The position numbers and the translations under genes are program-made. Below the pieces are notes generated by a model that was given only the letters and a program-made list of their open reading frames with translations, did no database searches and was not told the origin of the DNA. 64,000 nucleotides of DNA from Uloborus plumipes (taxonomy: Eukaryota; Arthropoda; Arachnida; Araneae; Uloboridae). Below are positions 34,366 to 46,315 of the stretch, piece after piece (within the stretch, counting starts at the first letter, position 1; each line of letters opens with the position of its first letter). The stretch is taken from positions 1 to 64,000 of the forward strand of contig JAXGGA010003047.1 in the NCBI GenBank assembly GCA_038373865.1, read 5' to 3'.

Positions 34366-35150
34366 CAAACTCATGTTTGTGAAAATTGCAACACCTTGAA
34401 AGGATCGTTATATTTAAATGAAATTTGATACACAGCTGAGTGATAGTGGTAAAAATAAATAATTAAACTTAGAAAGCCAACAAACAAGAAAAAAATATTG
34501 AAACTAGTATTTTGCGTAGCCACCACGCGCTGCAATAAGTGCTGCTAAGCGATGTGGCATGGAGTCAAACAAATTTTTAAGGTCTGCCTGATCAACAGCA
34601 TTTTATACTGTTTGTATGCGTACCCAAAGTGCGTCTGTAGAAGCAACAAGACGAGAATCACGAACGAGACACCGGCTAACGAAATCCCAGACATGTTCAA
34701 TCGGCGACATATCCGGGAATACGCTGGCCAGGGAAGAAACTGTACCTCCGACGATGCAAGGAAGGATTGAACAGTCCTAGCGACATGAGGGCGGCCGTTA
34801 TCCTGCTGAAATACAGCGCCAGGCAAGCCTTGATGGAAGGGGACAGCTTGGGGCTATAGAACTTCACTGATGTACCGGTTGTTGTTCAGGTTACCCACAA
34901 TTCGTAGCAATTGAGATCGTACGTGATATGATATGGCACCCCAGACCATGACTCCAGGTGTTCGTCCAATGTGACGTTCGATAATGCACTCTGGAAGGTG
35001 GCGTTCCCCGGCATGGCGTCGGACGTGAATGCAGCCATCAAGGTACCACAAATTAAAGCGGGATTCGTCAGAAAACACAACATACTGCCAATTAGCACGG
35101 CAGTCCTTCTGCTGATTGGCCCATTGTAGCCGAAAGGCGGCGATGGTTTT
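34366..35150 (-). pseudogene. Tc1-like transposase relic, 5' truncated and frameshifted
   Basis: On the minus strand the frames give WANQQKDCRANWQ, VFSDESRFNLW (first catalytic Asp), GVMVWGAISYH, VFQQDNGRPHVARTV (second Asp) and, after a frameshift near 34720, MSPIEHVWDFV (Glu). The end reads MPHRLAALIAARGG. The DNA-binding half is missing beyond about 35150. The 3' terminus near 34366-34410 has TTGTGAAAATTGCAACACC, similar to the TIR of the intact element at 7149. At least one more frame change is needed between the two Asp blocks. Confidence 0.85.
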
Positions 35151-35220
35151 TGGCGGAAAAAAAAGACATTTTACTTTTGATCGTTACTCTGTAAGAGTAG
35201 TAGAATACATTAAACATTGT

Positions 35221-35340
35221 GCATCATAAAGCATTAATATGCAATTATATGCATCATAAAGCATTAATATACAATTATATGCATCATAAAGCATTAATAT
35301 GCAATTATATGCATCATAAAGCATTAATGTGCATTAATAG
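35221..35340. repeat. 30-bp tandem repeat, four units
   Basis: Unit GCATCATAAAGCATTAATAT plus a 10-bp GCAATTATAT tail repeats four times exactly in phase. Only single-base changes occur in the first three units; the fourth unit is degenerate at its end. Confidence 0.95.
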
Positions 35341-36380
35341 CTTATAAAAATTCTGTCAAACCTCCTTAATATGCAATTCTATTTGAACAGAAATATTGAA
35401 TTATCTATTTCAACCTCAGTACCAATTTTGAGGAAAAATCTTTGCGATTGGACTGTTGCCAGATGGAAAGCCTGCTCTTGCGAAATTTATTCTCCTATTA
35501 GTGCGTTCTTGGATTTGCTTTGCCAAAACTCGAAAGCTGTCCAAGAGGAACGGCCAAATCTAAGAAAAATTTTTAGCCGTCATTGGCTGGTTTATTATTA
35601 TTATTATTATTATTTCAGAAAAAAACATTATATCCTCATGTTAAGTTATTCAATGAACATTGCAACGTTTTTTACTGACGTTTTTTGAGGTTAAAACATT
35701 TAGCAAAAATTTTAGTATGATGTTACACACGCTGTTTCGAAATTTTAGAGTTTGAAGTTTGACTTGTTTCTGAAAAAAGCGGTTTAATAAATTTTGAATG
35801 ATAAGTTTTTAAAAAAAGAGTTCGTGTAGGTTGTGATTTGATATTCCGAAAATCTTTACAATAACTTAAAGCTTTTAAACACTCCAAGGTCATTAATAAA
35901 AATCCGTTGTTTATATTAGTGCTCAAATAAAAATTAAGTGAATCCAGAACGTCTTCCTAATCTTTTTTTGCCTGAATATGCTGTTTATAATTCAACTTCG
36001 CAGAGATGGCCCATGACTCCTCCTTTTTTCAGGATTGTCCATTTTTAGGAAGAGGTGATACGAAGATGAAAATTGAGGAATGTGATTCACAATTGATGGG
36101 GGAATTTGAATGGGTAGAAATTCTACCTATTTTAAGGAATGGACTCGTTTTCTCATTTGATTGACACCGGCCATCTCGTCGCGGTTGAATTATATCAGTA
36201 TATGCACCGAATGTGGGTACTCTAAATAAAATAATACAGATAAATTTTACGATATACATTTGTATTTAAATTTAATGTTAAAAATTAAAGCTGCAACTGT
36301 TAATACAAATAAATATCGGGCCCATTGGGGTTTTATTTGTTTTCTTTTTTTTAATGTACAGATTTTTGTTTTCTCTAGAT
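35341..36380. other. A+T-rich DNA, nothing recognised
   Basis: Contains a short TTA tract at 35594-35613. No supported gene or bounded repeat. Confidence 0.45.
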
Positions 36381-36881
36381 TAGGGAAGCACCGATTAATT
36401 GGTCATAATCGGCTGCTTTATCATTATTTATGATCGGAAAATCTTAGCCGATTAATAGGTGGAAAAATATTTTTTAAATTAATGTATACCTTCAACGAGA
36501 AACTGATAAATAAGTTTGTAAATAAATGTAAGATAAAACAAATTTGTGGATAAATAAATGTAATTTTATGAAAACATTTCTATAGCATGTAGTAACTACA
36601 GTCTCATCCTTATTTATCATTATTTTTTAAATTTTATGTATGGAAATAGCCTCAATGAAATTTGATGAAATTTCAGGAAAATTAGGAAAAAAGAGAAAAT
36701 AAATAGTCTCTCAGAAAAAAAATTAGTAACTATTTCAAAAGTCAAAATTCTGAGAGGGGGAAAAGAAGGATGTAGCAACTGGTAGTATTAAAAAATAATA
36801 ATCATGATCAATGATTGGCTAATTATCAGCAGCCGATTTTTTGATTATCGGCAATTTTGATTATCGGTGTGTGCATCCCTA
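36381..36881. mobile_element. hAT-type MITE, 501 bp
   Basis: Left end TAGGGAAGCACCGATTAAT, right end inverted TAGGGATGCACACACCGAT. The 8-bp flanks are CTCTAGAT (36373-36380) and CTAGAGAT (36882-36889), six of eight matching and close to the hAT-preferred TCTAGA core. Repeated AATCGG and CCGATTA motifs fill both subterminal regions. No coding sequence. Confidence 0.75.
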
Positions 36882-37213
36882 CTAGAGATATATCTCTTGT
36901 ATTTCCAATTCCATAAAAGGGTTTTTTTTTTGCAGTCTTCTAGCTCTTTCTTTCGAAAAAAAATTCGCGCAATCAAATCATTTTTTACCCAGCAAAAAAC
37001 GGATTTCAATTTTCCCGCCCATAAAATTGCATTTTCACCAAAATCGAAAACGGACGTGTGTCGTAAATGTCGGCGTCCCTTTCCCGCTGGGTTTGAAATT
37101 TCATTCTATACGACATTCCATTTCGATTTGTTCACCTTTAGTAACCCCCCGGTGTGCTGTTCGATTTCGCTACAGCACCTGAATAAAACTGTTTGCTTTG
37201 GCTTCCTATTTAC

Positions 37214-37830
37214 TAGTGCTTCTTTCGAGGATAGGCTGACCTATCCGACATTTTGGTTCCTACAAATACCAGAATCCAGCTTTATTTGAAGCATTTAAAA
37301 AATCAGTATTGTAGTAACTGGTTGCTACGTAGTAAAATATAACTGATGGGAATTTGAGTAAAAGGCCATTTTTAGCCAATATAGCAAGACAACTGATTTC
37401 CTAAATTTAACCTTTTGGAGCCGGGCGGTTCACATGCTGTACCGTAACTTTATTTCTTTTAGAGGACGGGGTTGAGATTTTCACTCGAACCTTTGGAGCC
37501 AGGGATTTTTTCAAAGTTTCATACCTTGAAACTGGTACAACAAGTCTGGTACAACAGTTTATACCTTCTCTTTTCAATGGAAAAGAAATCTGTGGTTCAA
37601 CTGTCGTACTACCTGGGTCGAAAGAAAAATTTCTAAAAAAAAGCCCGGATCCAAAAGGCTACTAATAGCTTATGGACTGAAATGGTCGAACTTCGACCAA
37701 GCAATACCTCTGAAACTTAGACCATCGCTTCTCTTCACCGCGATTTTTGTACACATACTAAGACTACCAAGTGTACACTTTTGGAATCAAAATGTCGGAT
37801 ACCTCAGCCCCCCATATATATAGGGGCCTT
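37214..37830 (+). mobile_element. MITE family E, long copy (~617 bp)
   Basis: Left TIR GGCTGACCTATCCGACATTTTG (split: GGCTGACC, TATCCGACATTTTG), right TIR CAAAATGTCGGATACCTCAG and TAGGGGCCTT. It carries an extra ~200-bp interior with two ACCTTTGGAGCC/CCTTTTGGAGCC phrases near 37410 and 37489, absent from the 439-bp copies. Confidence 0.7.
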
Positions 37831-37852
37831 AATTTCTACTTCTACGAATTTA

Positions 37853-38034
37853 ATTGAAATGGAGAAGAAATTAGCTCCTAGAACGTCAAATTTGACGTTA
37901 ATCAAGTAATGCACCTGAAGCTTTGACACCAGTTTTCTTCAAAACGATTTTTGTACAGATACTAGGATTTCCACGACTATACTTTTAGAACCAAAATGTC
38001 GAGTAAATCAGCTCCCCTTATATAGGGGACTTAA
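37853..38034 (+). mobile_element. MITE family E, 3' fragment
   Basis: Follows the long copy directly and repeats its 3' part: GTAATGCACCTGAAG, CACCAGTTTTCTTC, ACTTTTAGAACCAAAATGTC and CAGCTCCCCTTATATAGGGG. It is probably a tandem or nested partial copy. Confidence 0.6.
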
Positions 38035-39115
38035 GATACCTGTCTGCTAGAGTTCCTTCACAGGCTGATGCATCAAACATTTTAGCTTGAAGACAGCTTC
38101 GGTTCTAGCCATGTTTCAAATATAAGCTTTCCTGTCATTTATGGGGGGGGGGGTTGAGAAATCAATGTATTTACGTAGAAGTAGGCGTGGTTTTTTATGT
38201 TTTCCGATGAAATTGCGTTGTGTTTGGACCCTTTGCCCCCCTCTCCCCGGAAAAACTTGAAATGACGGCCCTGAATATAAATGGGACCTGACACTAATGT
38301 CCTTTTTTTTGAACAAATCAATTTGCTAACCGTTTTGATTTACAATCAACGATGTAACTGTACTCGTTATCCTTTGCCATCTATCCATCTAGTAGTAAAT
38401 TTCAAACTCCGGATATAGATTTTTTTTATTGCTTTTTAGAGCAAAATATCTCCAATTTTTCAAGCTTTTGTGTAATAGAATGTGTTTAAGCAATAAGAAG
38501 AAAAATAAATTCAACTGATTCAACCATAATACTCACCTAACATACAACATCTGATTTCCTTTTATTGCAATTCATGTATAAGGAAAAAATTGAAAATTTT
38601 GCTTCTTTCCAAGATTCCATTTCAAGATATTTTGCTCCAAATATCCTTTTTTTTATTTATTTACATAATTATTTCCGTAAAATGAAAGAAAGGAGTTAAG
38701 AATGCAATTTTTTCTCACTTTTCAAACTCTAAATGATGCTAATTTGAGTTTGGCATCAGAAACGACGTTTTAGCGGTAGCGAATGAAATTCGGATTTCAA
38801 CTTACTGAGAGTTTAAGTGAAAAACAATGATTTGCATGCAGTAAGCAATAAATTTCGATGAAGGTGATGCCTCAACGAAGTCATTAAGTCAAATAAAAAG
38901 CTGTGACAGTTGTTGGTTGGTTATTGGGAGTCAAACAAAAGTGGAACTAGCAGAAGCCACATTGTGTAATTTTCAGGAGATGGAACTGATTTTAAAAGAC
39001 TGAAAATTCAGGTTGATGGTAAGGGCAAGACCGTAGACGTAGAATAATGCCCAATAAAGATCGATAATTAACGTTAGCGACTCAGAATCGCAAAAGCATG
39101 GATGCCACTTTTCTT
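38035..39115. other. A+T-rich DNA, one possible hAT terminus
   Basis: At about 38245-38275 the minus strand reads CAGGGCCGTCATTTCAAG, a hAT-like terminus, with G/C runs at 38142-38153. No matching second end was found. The rest shows nothing. Confidence 0.35.
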
Positions 39116-39427
39116 TTACAGCACTTTCATTCGGCTACTGGCGCCACAATTTCGACTCTTAACTCTCCGAAGTTGACTCCATGCTGCAGAGAGAGAGGCT
39201 TGGCGCAGACTGAGCAGCTGAAAATTTTTGGAAGCGTTTTTGAGGGGCATTTTTCTCTTTTTTAAGGGTGTCGTTCTTGAACGGATCTTCGCAGTAATTG
39301 GAAAAGTGTTGCTCCAGTGCTCTTGGGAGAAAGGGAACCCCTGTGAAACATGCTGTTCCGATACATTTTTCTGGTATGTTGTCTGTTCCAAAATAAAACA
39401 TGCCATTGAAACACTATTAGTGCGCAA
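39116..39427 (-). other. unassigned open frame region, possible exon or transposon remnant
   Basis: A 103-codon frame on the minus strand and a second, overlapping 80-codon frame (with CIGTACFTGVPFLPRAL and HFSNYCEDPF) are both open. Composition is more balanced than the surroundings. I recognise no domain. The two frames cannot both be real, and splice sites were not found, so it is recorded as unassigned. Confidence 0.25.
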
Positions 39428-39520
39428 GTACTTTGTCCTTGTAATTTATGAAAACTGAACCTGTTAATTTAAACACGCAGAAAAAGGAATAAAACAAACA
39501 GCATTTCCAATCCCCGTTCC

Positions 39521-39805
39521 CTTGTTGTTATTGCTGCTGTCTTGTGCCAACTTAGATTGGCAATGGTGCTTCACTTTTCAAACTGTACCGTGATTAGGTG
39601 TTAGATCCGACTTCCAGAGTACGCACATGCCATAAGGACCAGCTTACAGGGTAAGTGACCATTCACTGCGCAACAACACATTAACGCAAGGAAATGACAA
39701 AGACATGAAAGAGAGATATAGTACATGCATACCCGACTCGGGATTCGAATCCGGGACCTCTCCATCGGGGTCAGACTTCTCTGAAAACTGGACAAGAGGG
39801 TCGGC
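39521..39805 (-). mobile_element. tRNA-derived SINE, copy 3
   Basis: On the minus strand: GTCCAGTTTTCAGAGAAGTC (A-box region), CCGGATTCGAATCCCG (intact B box GATTCGAATCC), GGGTATGCATGTAC, GTGTTGTTGCGCAGTGAATG, then CAAGACAGCAGCAATAAC at the 3' end. It is near full length and shares its 3' end with the copy at 21583. Confidence 0.85.
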
Positions 39806-40077
39806 ATCTCCGTACCCATGTTTGCTCTTTGCTGTAAATTTTAACGGTCACTCGGAGTTCGTTTTCACGAGGTTCGACTGTAGTTCCTTTGTGAATAGCA
39901 AGACAAAACAGAAATTTTAATTGCTTGGAGCAATTTCCCTAGCAGCATCATCTCAACGGCCGATGATCGGCCATTCATCGAAACCTGATAAAATTCTCAT
40001 CGGCCGATGATCCAATATGTCTCATCGGCCAAACAGAATCCGAGCAGCAAAATCCGATGAGTTTTGCCGGGACCTCC

Positions 40078-41593
40078 GTGACAAACGCGCGCTCTTTCCT
40101 TTCGCGCGCTTTCTTAGCTCTCCGGGCCAGGAACAACCTAGGTGGCGCACTGAGTGACGTCACGTTAAGCGATCCAAGAAGCGTTTCCAAGACTGCGTTT
40201 AAAGAGTTTAATCTAGTTACATTCCAGCAAATTTAGTAGTTTCTCTTTAAAAAACTTTCTTATTGATTTCCAAGGGGATGAAAGTGATGTAACCTTCAAT
40301 ATTGAGTTAAAAGGTATAGATTTTCTCTCGTATTCTGAAGAGGAAGTACCTCTAATTCCTGTATTTGTGTACTTATCTGGGTATGCTGCATACAAGATGA
40401 AGTACAAAGTTACTTGTTCTTCTTGCATAAATCTATTCACTACATACAAAGAAGTCATATTTGAAATCGCTGGTGAATTGACTGAAACATACTTGTTAAT
40501 GATTGACCGAGGGAATTTAACATATCCTGATGTTGAAATAGTGAAGATTTTTCTTGTTTGTTATAAAGTGTTTAATTTTTTTTTAAGTGATGAGTATGAA
40601 GTGTTTTTACGTGAATCAAATGCAAAAAAGGTTTTAAAGATTTAATAACAAAAAAAATTGATGAATTGGGTATATGTCTGGGTTTGTGCGATGTTTGTCA
40701 CCTTTCAAAATTTGACATTGGTGTTAAATTTGTAAATATTTTTCTAAATATATTCTTGAACAACTACACGCTTAACAAAATGATTTTTTCTTAAGTTCAA
40801 AAAAACGTAAATATGATGTTCTTGCCTCTAGTTCAAATGAAAAATAGCCTCTTTTTTTTTTTCTTCTTATAAAACATATTATTTATGCTTTTTTACTAAA
40901 TTTTGTTTATATAGATAGTTTTAAATATATAGATAACATTTTCTAAGGTTTCTTCTCTTAAACCTGTTATAGTATTTTTTGAACAAATATTGTTGGTTAT
41001 TTCATGTTAATAATTCTAAACGCTTTCAATGAAGTTTATTAAAACCCTTTAGCTAAACAATTGCAGCAGAACACTTGTCTTTCAAATTAAACTAACTATA
41101 AATGGGATTTACTCAGCTCAAGAGCATATTGATGTTTGAATAACAAATGAATAAAATAAATTTCAAGTACTTTGTCTATTTATTTTCTTACGTCTATGTT
41201 TAATATTCTCTTATGTTTTATGTCTATTTATAACATGTAATAATTGATTTTTTTTTCTGAGAGGTGAGACTTTTGTCCTGTTTATATTATAAAGTATTAT
41301 TCTGAAGTTTTCTCGGAATTTTACCCTCTTTTCAGAAAATAGATGTATCAAAACTGCGTTTTTTTTTTTTTTTTTTTTAATTACAATTTAAAGTAAACAT
41401 TCATGAATTTAAACATGTCAAGAAAATTCAATTTGCGTTTTGAAAGTAAAATTCGCAGCTAGCTGCTTGTAAGCCAACGAAGCAAACGCTCTCCCTTCGA
41501 TCGCTTAGCGTGAGTCATCCAAACTCAGTTCCGGGCCCGGAAAGAAGGAACGCAAGCGAAAGGAAAGAGCGCGCGCTGGTCACGGAGGTCCCG
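40078..41593 (+). mobile_element. P-like transposon, internally deleted, 1.52 kb
   Basis: The ends are inverted repeats starting CGGGACCTCCGTGAC with GCGCGCTCTTTCCTTTCGC, similar for roughly 95 bp (40078-40172 and 41500-41593). GTTTTGC lies directly outside both ends (40071-40077, 41594-41600), a 7-bp perfect duplication; P elements make 8 bp. A C-terminal transposase remnant lies inside at 40217-40780. The miniature at 19282-19340 has the same termini. Confidence 0.75.
40217..40645 (+). pseudogene. P/THAP9-like transposase, C-terminal remnant
   Basis: The frame is open from 40217 to the stop at 40645 with no usable Met at its start. Key blocks are FLIDFQGDESDV, VYLSGYAAYKMKYKVTCSSC, LLMIDRGNLTYPDV and LVCYKVFNFFLSDEYE. 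The order GY-x-YK, C-x2-C, DRGNL and YKVF, and after a frameshift LCDVCHLSKF and FLNNYTLNK (to about 40785), follows the C-terminal part of THAP/P-type transposase proteins of arthropods as I recall them. The THAP DNA-binding domain and catalytic core are missing. Confidence 0.6.
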
Positions 41594-41825
41594 GTTTTGC
41601 TCGAAATACGATGAGATTTAAAGCAATTTACGAGCAGAACAGTCCCGTGCCGATGAATTTAATCGGGAAACTTGATCGGAAGGATATCGCTTTCCGATGA
41701 AAAGTAGCTCATCGAAAACCGCGCTCCGATACTGATCGGAACGATGTCATCGTGCGTTACGGGATCAGTTTACGAGGAGTTCGATGATCGGCAGAGCAAA
41801 ATCCGATGAGTTGATGCTACTTGGG

Positions 41826-43130
41826 TTGTTAGTAAGTAACTATAGATTTGCAATTAGCATACAGTTAACCTTCCTTAATTCGGACCCTGCTCCCCTTCAT
41901 TTTGCTCCACATTCCCCTCCCTACATACTGTATAAATAAAAGACGTAACGCAATACTATATTTTTATAGGTTGTATTTTGTAATGTATTTCCGTAATTTT
42001 TTCTAATGTAGTCTTACATGTCATTCATTTTAATTTAAAATGCAATTTTTGCTATGTATAGTTGTTTATTTATGTATTATCCGTCTACAACGAAAAGACC
42101 TTTCATCCAGCCTGCACAAACGCAGAGTACATCTTAGCGCAGGGTAAACGCTAATTTGCTTCGCGTGCGTGCCGTTACTTTTGTCATCCTCTAATTTTGT
42201 TAGTGAAATACATTTTTTTTTTAACTGCTACTTTTATAGTAAAATGCAATAATCAATAGGGTGGATCGAAATTTCATTTATTTATTTATTTTATCCTTTT
42301 TTCGGGTAGGGGGATCCAAATCGGCTTAGGCCAGAAAAGACGTCCAATAGGACTAAACAATTACATGTGAAATTTCAAGTTAATCAGATAAAATCTTTAT
42401 GATCGACAAGGCGAACAAAATTCGTAAATTGACACTAAAAATGCATTTTTTTTTTGTTATTTGCGAAGATTTGTACTTACGAAGACTTTACCAAAAACCT
42501 TGTTGAAATTAATCATTAACTACAAGTTAGCAGCTGCATAAAACTGTAAAATACGTTGCGATATGAAACTTGATCGAAATATTATTTGACGAACGAAATG
42601 CTTTTCTTTTGAAATCAAGATCTCAAAATAAATTGCCCCGGAACAAAATCAAGAAACAAAAACCTTCATGCATATCGTGACTCTCAGTCCCATGCTGGAA
42701 TACTACAAGAAATAATCAGAAATTTTTCAAAAATATTTTTCCAAATAAAGCAAAGTTTTTTTTTTTTTTTTTCGATAAAACGACATCACGCACTTTCGGA
42801 ACAAATAAGAATTAGATTTTATTTTACTGCAGAGAAAAAGAATCAAATGGAGTTCATCGCATGCTCGAGTTTTATTTGAGTAAAAAAATAAAGCAGTTTA
42901 GGAATAAACAAATACTTTCCTAAAAGTTTTCTACCTTCCGATTCTTTCTTTCTCCTCCTCCCCCGTCCCCCAATTTCTTTTCTTTGCTCATACTTACTGC
43001 GAATAAGTGTACTAAACAAATTGATGTAAAATTGGTGGGCTTACAAGGATTGGAACTAGCTAAGACCACTTTCAATCAATTCACCTTCCAAAATTTGTCA
43101 ATCCTTCTAGAGCTACGGGGCCACAAACAG
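41826..43130. other. A+T-rich DNA, nothing recognised
   Basis: A possible lone terminus AGGGTGGATCGAAATT at 42258 resembles the AGGGTGGTC end at 28476 but has no partner. TTTATTTATT tract at 42276-42295. Confidence 0.4.
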
Positions 43131-43135
43131 ACGTG

Positions 43136-43136
<1 letters not shown>

Positions 43137-43199
<63 letters not shown>

Positions 43200-43206
43200 T
43201 ATATAC
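43137..43206. repeat. (AT)n microsatellite
   Basis: An uninterrupted TA/AT run of about 50 bases, with GTATGT and CATATATATATACACAC imperfect edges. Frames running through it on both strands encode only Tyr-Ile repeats. Confidence 0.97.
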
Positions 43207-43209
43207 ACA

Positions 43210-44218
43210 CAATCGGCGCTCGTTATAACGATTACCAGAGAAGAGTTTTGGGACATTGCCAAGCTTTGCCCAATTCATGTGCCGCTGAAAACCTCACAGT
43301 GAAAAATTAACAAAACTCGAGAATTTGCCAGAAAAGACAAACACGGAAACAAGCACTGGATCCAAAGTGGTCAAACTTAAATTTATGAGTCTGCTCGTCT
43401 TTATAGTGACCTTAGTGGCATCTACCTGTACAAATAATGTACTACGAATATAATTGTTTTCCTTATCTCCCACTCATGTTTGCATCGTCATTGGCTCCCA
43501 CACCTTTACCGCTGGTCAAACAGCCACTCTACCTACTAACGAATGAATATCATGAGCCGTATCAGTAGACTTTTTAATCTCCCTTTATTGTTACGTCAGG
43601 GATTAAACATGGATTAACATGTGACGTTTATCTCATATAATGAGACAAGAATAAAAGTAATCATGTGAAGGGTATAACACAGAAGAGGGTCTTGATTATA
43701 TGATTTTTTCCCAAACTTTTTTTTTTCTTTTTTGACAAATAGGATTACAACTAACTATACCCTGTTCTTTTACTGGGAGCATTTTACAGGGTGCACCACT
43801 AAATCATGCTCTTATGCACATGTTGCTTGCTGCATAAAAGTAGGACAGGTTGTCCAAATTCCAAATTTATTCCAGCTACGGCGTTTAAAGCCCAGAATAC
43901 CACACAATCTCCGCAGACACGGCTTCAACCCTATAGCTGTTTATCCCCCTTTTTCCACGGAAAAGGAAGAAGTAACAAAATTTGCTCATCCCGCGATTTT
44001 CACGTTCATGATATAATTTAAAACCTTACTCTGCAATTTGATCGTTCAAATGTCAGTAATGAATTTTCTGAAGTATTTACACTGACCGCTCGGCCAGTTT
44101 ATAAGCCTGATACCTTTTAATTTAATAAAGAAAGACTTGCATCGAAAGTGTGCATTGTTTGTTGATAAAATAAAAAGGAAAAAATCGTAGAAATTTCCCA
44201 TCACCCTTCCTATACTAG
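43210..44218. other. A+T-rich DNA, nothing recognised
   Basis: Overlapping open frames at 43732-44021 have no recognisable motif. TTTACAGGGTGCACCAC at about 43785 resembles a mariner-type terminus but lacks a partner. Confidence 0.4.
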
Positions 44219-45794
44219 TTGTCATATTACGGTTAATTTCTAACGTGAAACACTCTGAATTATTCGACTGCTATACTTGCTAAGAACAAATGAAAGTTGT
44301 CATCTGATATGGATTAAAGTCTTCTTTAAAACTATGTGAGTAAAATTTTGATAAGGGGCTATATACAAAAAGAAATGAACTCAAAGTCTGAATTTTCAAA
44401 TAGGAACCCCTACATTTGGCTGCATAATTAGGCGCAGAGGGCCAAAAGTATGCTGGGTACCAAGCGGCATCACTTTAGGACCAGTAGAACAAAAGTTATG
44501 ACCGACCAAAGATTTAGGGACCACCACCACATGTAAAATGATACTTTAAAGTCAAAGTTTACAAAGAGTAGACAAATCATATTTTTCGAAAAAATTAACT
44601 AAATCTAATCGCTTTTATACGTTTGCTTTTTGTAATAAATTAAAAAGTCTCGGGATTGTTAAAGTTATGATATTTTTTTGAAACTTAGGCGAGAAAACCC
44701 TGCTGTTAGATTTCAAGGGGAAAATGCAACATTCTGTCTTTTTGTTTAAACAAAGATAGACGCATACTATTAGCTACGCACTAACTCAGGCAGCACATAC
44801 CTTCTGGAGCCCTACTTTGTAAGTTCCTGAAACTTCCAGTGACGTCTATTACTACCTCACGACAAGCAAGAACCACCGAAAAAAGAGTCTCTTGTCAAAT
44901 TTTGTGCTACTCTGAATGCCCTAAGTGGGCCCAAGCGAGAATTTTCTCTCCTTCTACCGCGTATCGAGAAAGAAAAACGATTGCCCAATCAAATGACACT
45001 ATATCTCACTTGCGTTACATCAACATTCGCGCGTGCATTGCTTTTACTTTGTAGTTTAACTTAGCCTCCGAAATAGATGGCAAAAAGATTCGAGAGCCAA
45101 ATATTAAAAGCATTTGGCAGATTAACATGTGTTTCAGGAAAAAAAATATTAGAATTTCAAATCGCAATTAGTACATCTTTTCAACACTTACGAGCATACA
45201 AGCGAAAGCGAAGTAAAGTGTCGAAATACATTATACGAATTCATCCAAATGTATCAAATGCTTCAACTGAACATGAAAAAATTTATAAATACTTTAAAAA
45301 AATAATACTAATATTTAAAAATATTTGTTAAATTAAAGCATTTAACTTCATGACTTTGTTTTCGTGTCTTTGTTTTTAGCGATTTTTTGACTTTATCGCA
45401 TAAATAGTTTAAAATTCAGGATTTAAATACTATTATTTTAGGGAAAAGTCTCCTTTTTCATTACTCATTTTTGTTTTCGAAATAATAGTTGTATTTTCAG
45501 TCTTTAAATACTAAGTAAAGACTTTTTGTGATGTGTAATTCAGAAGAGAAAACTGAGCAGGGCACCAACGTTTGGGGGGCCTTAAATCTATCTAAAGTTT
45601 TTAAAATGGAGAAATTTCATATTGCACTATGACAAGATAAAATATAAATTTAAAAATACTGTTTCGAAAACTTGAAATCCAAAACATTTTACTACTTCAT
45701 TACATTGTTTTTTTTTGGGGGGGGGAGGGGGCAGCACATAAAGCTCGTGCTCAATTTCCTACAAAGTCGTGCTCTGTGTGTAGGTATCACTTTT

Positions 45795-46140
45795 TCAAAA
45801 TGCGTATTTAAAACATTTGCTGTTTGAGAGGGGTAAAAATAGTGCATGAACTGTGCTTCTTGCAATGATTTTGATAGACTTAAATATTTTGCTTTTTGCG
45901 ATATTTTGGCTTTTTCGCAATAAGAGATATATATATTCACTCTCTGAATATATAGTACAAGTCCCTATTTTTTGGCAATGCATAAGAGAAAAATGGAGGT
46001 CCTGAATCGCATGTCTGCGGATCTTTTTTACAAAATGCATTTAAAACACTTTATGTTTGAGAATTGAAAGAAACAAATTCATGCTTTATGCTTTTGTTAT
46101 CATTTTCAGATTTGAAAAACGATGATTCAACTATTCTGTG
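45795..46140. repeat. diverged tandem repeat, about 230-bp period
   Basis: The block TTTTTCAAAATGCGTATTTA AAACATTTGCTGTTTGAGA recurs near 46028 as TACAAAATGCATTTAAAACA with TTTATGTTTGAGA, each followed by a GTGCATGAAC/TTCATGCTT phrase. A weaker third unit may lie at 45480-45560. Confidence 0.4.
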
Positions 46141-46315
46141 AGAAAAAATTAAACAGGGCCTTAAAATGGCCATTTTTGCAGAAAAAATTGTTTTTTACTT
46201 TATTATATTTCTTTACGTAATAGATTTTTAGGACTCCAAAAAGGTTTTAATTTTGTTTCTACGATAATTAGCAGCGAAGTTATAGCTAACTAAGTACACC
46301 GGAAGTTGAACTTAA

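Larger units (their letters stand above)
39937..41825. mobile_element. MITE with CGATGA/TCATCG-rich body, split by the P-like element
   Basis: Left end CCCTAGCAGCATCATCTCA, right end inverted CCCAAGTAGCATCAACTCA. Between them, outside the inserted element, are many ATCGGCCGATGATCGG-type phrases, including AGCAAAATCCGATGAG near both ends. Removing the insert leaves roughly 370 bp. No coding capacity and no clear target duplication. Confidence 0.55.

Noticed and set aside
42984..43310. Open frames with Tyr-Ile runs on both strands
   Set aside because: They run through the AT microsatellite.
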